NCBI GenBank assembly: GCA_009392075.1
Contig: VFHG01000153.1
Location: 1-9,633, forward strand
Direction: 5' to 3'
DNA: 9,633 nt
From: SAR202 cluster bacterium
GTDB lineage: Bacteria > Chloroflexota > Dehalococcoidia > UBA3495
Shown here: positions 6,414-9,633 of the stretch, piece after piece
How the letters are laid out: each line of letters starts with the position of its first letter
How positions within the stretch are numbered: position 1 is the first letter of the stretch
Made by a program: the position numbers and the translations under genes
Notes under the pieces: generated by a model
Told to the model about the DNA's origin: nothing
The model's input: only the letters and a program-made list of their open reading frames with translations
Database searches by the model: none

Positions 6414-8072
6414 ATGACCGGCCAGGCCATAACCGATCCTGCTTCTACCGCCCAGGTTTTCTACCGCAAGTGGCGGCCTTCCAGCTTCAGCGAGCTGGTG
6501 GGGCAGGAGCACGTTGCCGGCACACTGCGCCAGTCGATCAAACAAGGGCGCGTCTCCCACTCCTACCTGTTCTGCGGGCCAAGGGGCAGCGGCAAGACCA
6601 CCACCGCCCGAATCATCGCCAAGGCGGTCAACTGCCTTGAGCCTCTGGACGGAGACCCCTGCAACGCCTGCGCCATCTGCCTGTCGATCAACGGCGGCCA
6701 GTTCATGGACATCATCGAACTCGACGCCGCCAGCAACCGTGGGATCGACGAGATACGAGACATCCGGGAGAAGGTGAACTTCGCCCCGTCCCAAGGCCAG
6801 CGCAAGGTCTACATCATCGACGAAGCTCACATGCTGACCGATGCGGCCTCAAATGCATTTCTAAAAACGTTGGAAGAACCGCCTCCCCACGTCATCTTCG
6901 TTCTTTGCACCACTGAAGTCCATAAGATTTTGCCGACCATCATCTCGCGGTGCCAGCGGTTCGATTTTCGCCGTATAGCCTCGGACTTGGTCTACGGCCG
7001 CCTAGCCGACATCACCGAAGCCGAGGGTGTGAACGTCGACCCAGAGGCGATACGCCTGGTGGCCCGCCACGCCGCAGGCAGCCTTCGGGACGCCGAAAAC
7101 CTACTGGAGCAATTGGTGGTCGCTTCCGGCAGCGAGGGCGTTACGCTGAATCAAGTTGAAGAACTCTTAGGCCTGAACAACGGCGAAAGCTCTCTGGAAT
7201 TGGTTAAATACCTGCTCATGGGCAATACGTCGGCCGCGTTGTCGGCGGTGAACCGGGCGGTCTGGAGTGGCACTGATTTGCGTCAACTGCACAAACAGAC
7301 CATAGAGCTGCTGCGGGCGGTGATGCACCTGCAATGGGGCTCTGAGGGCGCTGTAGACCTTTCTGAAGATGTTACCGCCCAACTCAAGGGGTTGGTGGGC
7401 AGCATCCCCCCTTGGCGTATCGTCAGAGGGCTCAAGGTATGGGGTGACGTCAACATGCGTTACGACGCGCCGTCCACCCTTCCCCTCGAATTAGCCGTGG
7501 TGGAAATTTGTGAGGAAACCGCACCGCCGGCAGCACAGCCGCCTCCCGCAGCGCAACCGACCCGCACTGCAACCCTCACTCAGCCGGCCCGAGACCCGAG
7601 CAGCCCGCCTCCGGCTCGGCCCCGACCTCAAGGTGAGGCGCGTCCTCCCGCGGGACGGCCAACCGATCAACCACGGCCCGCCCCGGACCCCGGACCCATA
7701 TCTGAGCTGGGCGCACAGTGGCTGGCAGCGCTCAAGGTGCTTGGCCGCATGAAAGGTAAGAAATACAACCTTGGAGCCCTGCTACGCGACTGCAAGGCCA
7801 ACGCCGTTTCCCTGGATGGCAATACCCTGGTGCTGGGTTTCTCCAACAAGGCCAACCTGGAACGGATGCAAGAGGAGATGGACGACCCTGGGTCCCGCCG
7901 TCAGGTCAGCCAGGCCGTTGTAGACTCGTTCGGATCTGAATACGAGCTGCGTCTCGCCATGGCCAACGGGACCGGAAGCACCGCCAACACGGCCAAAACC
8001 GCGCAACAAAGTTCCTTGGTCCGAACGGCCCTCGGGATGGGCGCCAGAGTCCTAGAGGAGATCGAAGAATGA
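6414..8072 (+). CDS. dnaX: DNA polymerase III subunit gamma/tau (clamp loader ATPase)
   Basis: DnaX is the AAA+ motor of the clamp loader that places the beta clamp on primed DNA. Its tau form also tethers the polymerase and helicase. The protein has 552 residues. FYRKWRPSSFSELVGQEHV opens the AAA+ domain. Walker A is GPRGSGKT (55-62). The zinc module has Cys74, 83, 86 and 89 (C-X8-C-X2-C-X2-C). Walker B is VYIIDEAHM (132-140), the SRC arginine-finger motif is at 178-180, and sensor 2 GSLRDAENLL is at 222-231. Domain III follows, then a Pro/Ala/Arg-rich linker (about 369-428) and a C-terminal tau-like domain (about 430-515). I see no A-rich slippery heptamer, so a separate gamma product by frameshifting is not indicated. 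GGAG (6399-6402) lies 11 nt before ATG 6414, rather far. The gene overlaps ybaB by 4 nt. Confidence 0.97.
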   Translation: MTGQAITDPASTAQVFYRKWRPSSFSELVGQEHVAGTLRQSIKQGRVSHSYLFCGPRGSGKTTTARIIAKAVNCLEPLDGDPCNACAICLSINGGQFMDIIELDAASNRGIDEIRDIREKVNFAPSQGQRKVYIIDEAHMLTDAASNAFLKTLEEPPPHVIFVLCTTEVHKILPTIISRCQRFDFRRIASDLVYGRLADITEAEGVNVDPEAIRLVARHAAGSLRDAENLLEQLVVASGSEGVTLNQVEELLGLNNGESSLELVKYLLMGNTSAALSAVNRAVWSGTDLRQLHKQTIELLRAVMHLQWGSEGAVDLSEDVTAQLKGLVGSIPPWRIVRGLKVWGDVNMRYDAPSTLPLELAVVEICEETAPPAAQPPPAAQPTRTATLTQPARDPSSPPPARPRPQGEARPPAGRPTDQPRPAPDPGPISELGAQWLAALKVLGRMKGKKYNLGALLRDCKANAVSLDGNTLVLGFSNKANLERMQEEMDDPGSRRQVSQAVVDSFGSEYELRLAMANGTGSTANTAKTAQQSSLVRTALGMGARVLEEIEE

Positions 8073-8365
8073 ACCGCAACATGATGCGTCAGGCGCAGAA
8101 GCAACTGGCACAACTGCAGAAGATCCAGGAAGAATTGGAAACCCTCACCGTCGAAGGTACCGCCGGTGGCGGCGCGGTGAAGGTGACTATGACCGGAAAA
8201 CAGATCGTGGAATCGGTTACTATCGAGCCCGAGGCCGCTGAAGAGGTGGAGCTGCTTCAAGATATGGTCTTGGCCGCAGTCAACGACGCATCCAACAAAG
8301 CCCAGGAACTAGCCGCCCAGAAGATGAGTGTGGTTACCGGCGGCATGAACATCCCGGGATTCTAG
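8069..8365 (+). CDS. Nucleoid-associated protein, YbaB/EbfC family
   Basis: This is a small dimeric DNA-binding protein of the YbaB/EbfC family. The family coats or bridges DNA and is nearly always encoded between dnaX and recR. The 98-residue length is typical. The N-terminal helix (MMRQAQKQLAQLQKIQEELE) is the usual coiled-coil dimerisation arm. VEGTAGGGAVKVTMTGKQ is the conserved sheet segment, and the tail ends GGMNIPGF, close to the family's GG(L/M)NIPG ending. The ATG overlaps the dnaX TGA as ATGA, with GAGGAG (8055-8060) upstream, so translation is coupled to dnaX. Its precise role in recombination or nucleoid structure is unsettled in the family. Intact. Confidence 0.95.
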   Translation: MNRNMMRQAQKQLAQLQKIQEELETLTVEGTAGGGAVKVTMTGKQIVESVTIEPEAAEEVELLQDMVLAAVNDASNKAQELAAQKMSVVTGGMNIPGF

Positions 8366-8420
8366 GGAATTCGATCAAGCGGCCAGCCGGCAACAAAGCC
8401 ACCGGCCGCGCACTCGATAA

Positions 8421-9035
8421 ATGACTCAAGAGAACATCTCCGGAGCAGCCCCCTCCTTGGCTCGGCTGGTGCAAGAATTGAACCGGCTGCCGGGCATTGG
8501 ACCCAAGAGCGCCCAGCGCCTGGCGTACTACATCATTCGGCTGCCCGACGATGACGCCTACGCCTTGGCCGATGCCGTTACCTCCGTCAAGCAAAATATC
8601 GTATTCTGCGAAGAATGCCAGAACCTGGCCGACGCCTCTCCATGCCAGGTCTGTTCCGACCCACGCCGTGACCAGACCATCATCTGCGTGGTAGAGGATC
8701 CTTTGGACGTGCTGGCCATGGAACGGACTCGGACATTTAGGGGCTTGTACCATGTGCTCCACGGCGTTATCTCGCCGATCAATGGGATCGGGCCGGACCA
8801 GCTAAAGCTGAAAGAGCTATTCAGCAGGCTGGAGCGGCCGGAAGTGGTGGAGCTGGTTGTGGCCACCAACCCCACCTTGGAAGGCGAGGCTACAGCCATG
8901 TACATCCGCCGCCACCAAGGCCGGGAGGGCCTTAAGGTCACCCATCTGGCCCGTGGACTGCCCGTAGGTGGGTCTTTGGAATATTCGGATGAGACCACGC
9001 TGACCCGGGCGTTCCAGGGCCGCCAAGAAATTTGA
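8421..9035 (+). CDS. recR: Recombination mediator protein RecR
   Basis: RecR works with RecO, and in some bacteria RecF, to displace SSB and load RecA at single-strand gaps. The 204-residue length is typical. In order, there is an N-terminal helix-hairpin-helix (LNRLPGIGPKSAQRLAYYII, about 20-39), a zinc finger with Cys63, 66, 75 and 78 (CEEC...CQVC), and a Toprim domain from about residue 86 (TIICVVEDPLDV). LYHVLHGVISPINGIGPD (109-126) and ATNPTLEGEATA (148-159) are family signatures. A 55-nt gap separates it from ybaB. That gap contains an imperfect GC-rich stem (GCGGCC 8379-8384 with GGCCGC 8404-8409) but no T-tract, so read-through is expected. No clear ribosome binding site precedes ATG 8421. 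recO starts 15 nt after the stop. Confidence 0.97.
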   Translation: MTQENISGAAPSLARLVQELNRLPGIGPKSAQRLAYYIIRLPDDDAYALADAVTSVKQNIVFCEECQNLADASPCQVCSDPRRDQTIICVVEDPLDVLAMERTRTFRGLYHVLHGVISPINGIGPDQLKLKELFSRLERPEVVELVVATNPTLEGEATAMYIRRHQGREGLKVTHLARGLPVGGSLEYSDETTLTRAFQGRQEI

Positions 9036-9050
9036 TCCGGAGTTAAGGCA

Positions 9051-9633
9051 ATGGCCCCTCCCAGGACCTATCGTTGCGAAGCTATCATCCTCGGCTATAC
9101 GCCGCTGGGTGAAGCCGACCTTTTGGTCACCATGTACACCAGGGACCAAGGCAAGGTCAAAGCCGTGGGAAAGGGAGCTCGCCGGTCGACCAGCAAGCTG
9201 GTGGGACACCTGGAACCTTTGACCATGGTCCGGATGTCCATGGCCCATGGCCGCAGCATGGATATCATCTCCCAAGCAGAAGTCGTCCAGAGCTTCTCTG
9301 TGCTCAAAGAAGACCTGCTGGCCATCACCAAGGGCCTGTATCTGGCGGAGCTGGTGGACGGGTTTGGGGCTGAGGAAAGCCCAAATCCCGAACTGTTCCG
9401 GTTGATGATTGACACCCTTCGGGCCGTGGAGGATAATCCGGAGTCGGACATGCCTTTACGGTTTTTCGAGTTCCATCTGCTGCAGGTTTCTGGGCTGATG
9501 CCGGAACTTTACCACTGCGTTGAATGCCGTGAAGAATTGGAGCCGGACGCCCATCGGTTTAGCCCGAACGTAGGGGGCACCCTATGCCTAGACTGTAGCC
9601 CCGACGACGCCCATCTGCGTCCTCTTTCCCTTC
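9051..9633 (+). CDS. recO: DNA repair protein RecO, 3' end outside the window
   Basis: RecO binds SSB and single-stranded DNA, anneals strands, and with RecR loads RecA. The frame stays open for 194 codons to the window edge. The N-terminal OB-fold begins YRCEAIILGYTPLGEADLLV, the usual RecO opening (EA-ILG-PLGEAD), followed by YTRDQGKVKAVGKGARR. The helical part carries a zinc-finger set, Cys156 and Cys159 (HCVEC) with Cys179 and Cys182 (CLDC), present in many but not all RecO proteins. GGAG (9039-9042) lies 8 nt before ATG 9051, a good ribosome binding site. Its place directly after recR puts two physical partners in one transcript. About 50-70 C-terminal residues are probably missing, judging from usual lengths near 250. 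Confidence 0.94.
   Translation, partial: MAPPRTYRCEAIILGYTPLGEADLLVTMYTRDQGKVKAVGKGARRSTSKLVGHLEPLTMVRMSMAHGRSMDIISQAEVVQSFSVLKEDLLAITKGLYLAELVDGFGAEESPNPELFRLMIDTLRAVEDNPESDMPLRFFEFHLLQVSGLMPELYHCVECREELEPDAHRFSPNVGGTLCLDCSPDDAHLRPLSL

Noticed and set aside
7510..7800. Programmed frameshift in dnaX producing gamma
   Set aside because: No A AAA AAG or long A-run is present before or in the linker. GGTAAGAAATAC near 7755 does not form a slippery heptamer.
8379..8409. Hairpin GCGGCC/GGCCGC between ybaB and recR as a terminator
   Set aside because: There is no T-tract, the interior pairing is ambiguous, and recR lies immediately downstream on the same strand.

Overview
The window is a stretch of bacterial chromosome, GC-rich by eye, with mostly housekeeping genes packed tightly on the + strand. 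The protein sequences (ArgC, the TlpA-like thioredoxin, YbeY, DnaX, RecO) have the flavour of Chloroflexota, possibly the Dehalococcoidia/SAR202 side. That placement is inferred from memory of family sequences, not from a search.

Layout. Positions 1-1328 hold the end of an oppD/dppD-type ATPase gene and a complete oppF/dppF-type ATPase gene, overlapping by ATGA and closed by a perfect palindromic terminator (1354-1387). Positions 1450-3295 hold an endonuclease III gene (nth) followed 16 nt later by argC of arginine biosynthesis. A tRNA-Glu(UUC) gene with encoded CCA lies at 3383-3461 and has its own terminator.

Positions 3511-4926 differ from the rest. Coding is sparse and base composition is AT-richer. 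There are two broken genes: a small uncharacterised-family gene with an in-frame TAA, and a pyridoxamine-phosphate-oxidase-like gene with a one-base frameshift plus a later TAG. Between them lies a possible 44-residue, very basic small protein with a good ribosome binding site. This looks like a decaying accessory patch downstream of a tRNA gene, but I found no integrase, attachment repeat or other mobile element.

Positions 4927-5571 (- strand) encode a membrane-anchored TlpA/ResA-like thioredoxin. A divergent intergenic region follows, with a plausible sigma-70 promoter and a tRNA T-arm-like scrap. Then comes a probable operon on the + strand: ybeY (rRNA maturation endoribonuclease), dnaX (clamp-loader tau subunit), ybaB/ebfC (nucleoid-associated protein), recR and recO. 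recO runs off the window end. dnaX-ybaB-recR is a widely conserved order, and the adjacent recO supplies RecR's partner for loading RecA at gaps, so this block joins replication and recombinational repair.

I did not find a convincing undescribed multi-gene system. The points most worth a second look are the two pseudogenes, the small basic ORF between them, and the uncertain start of ybeY.
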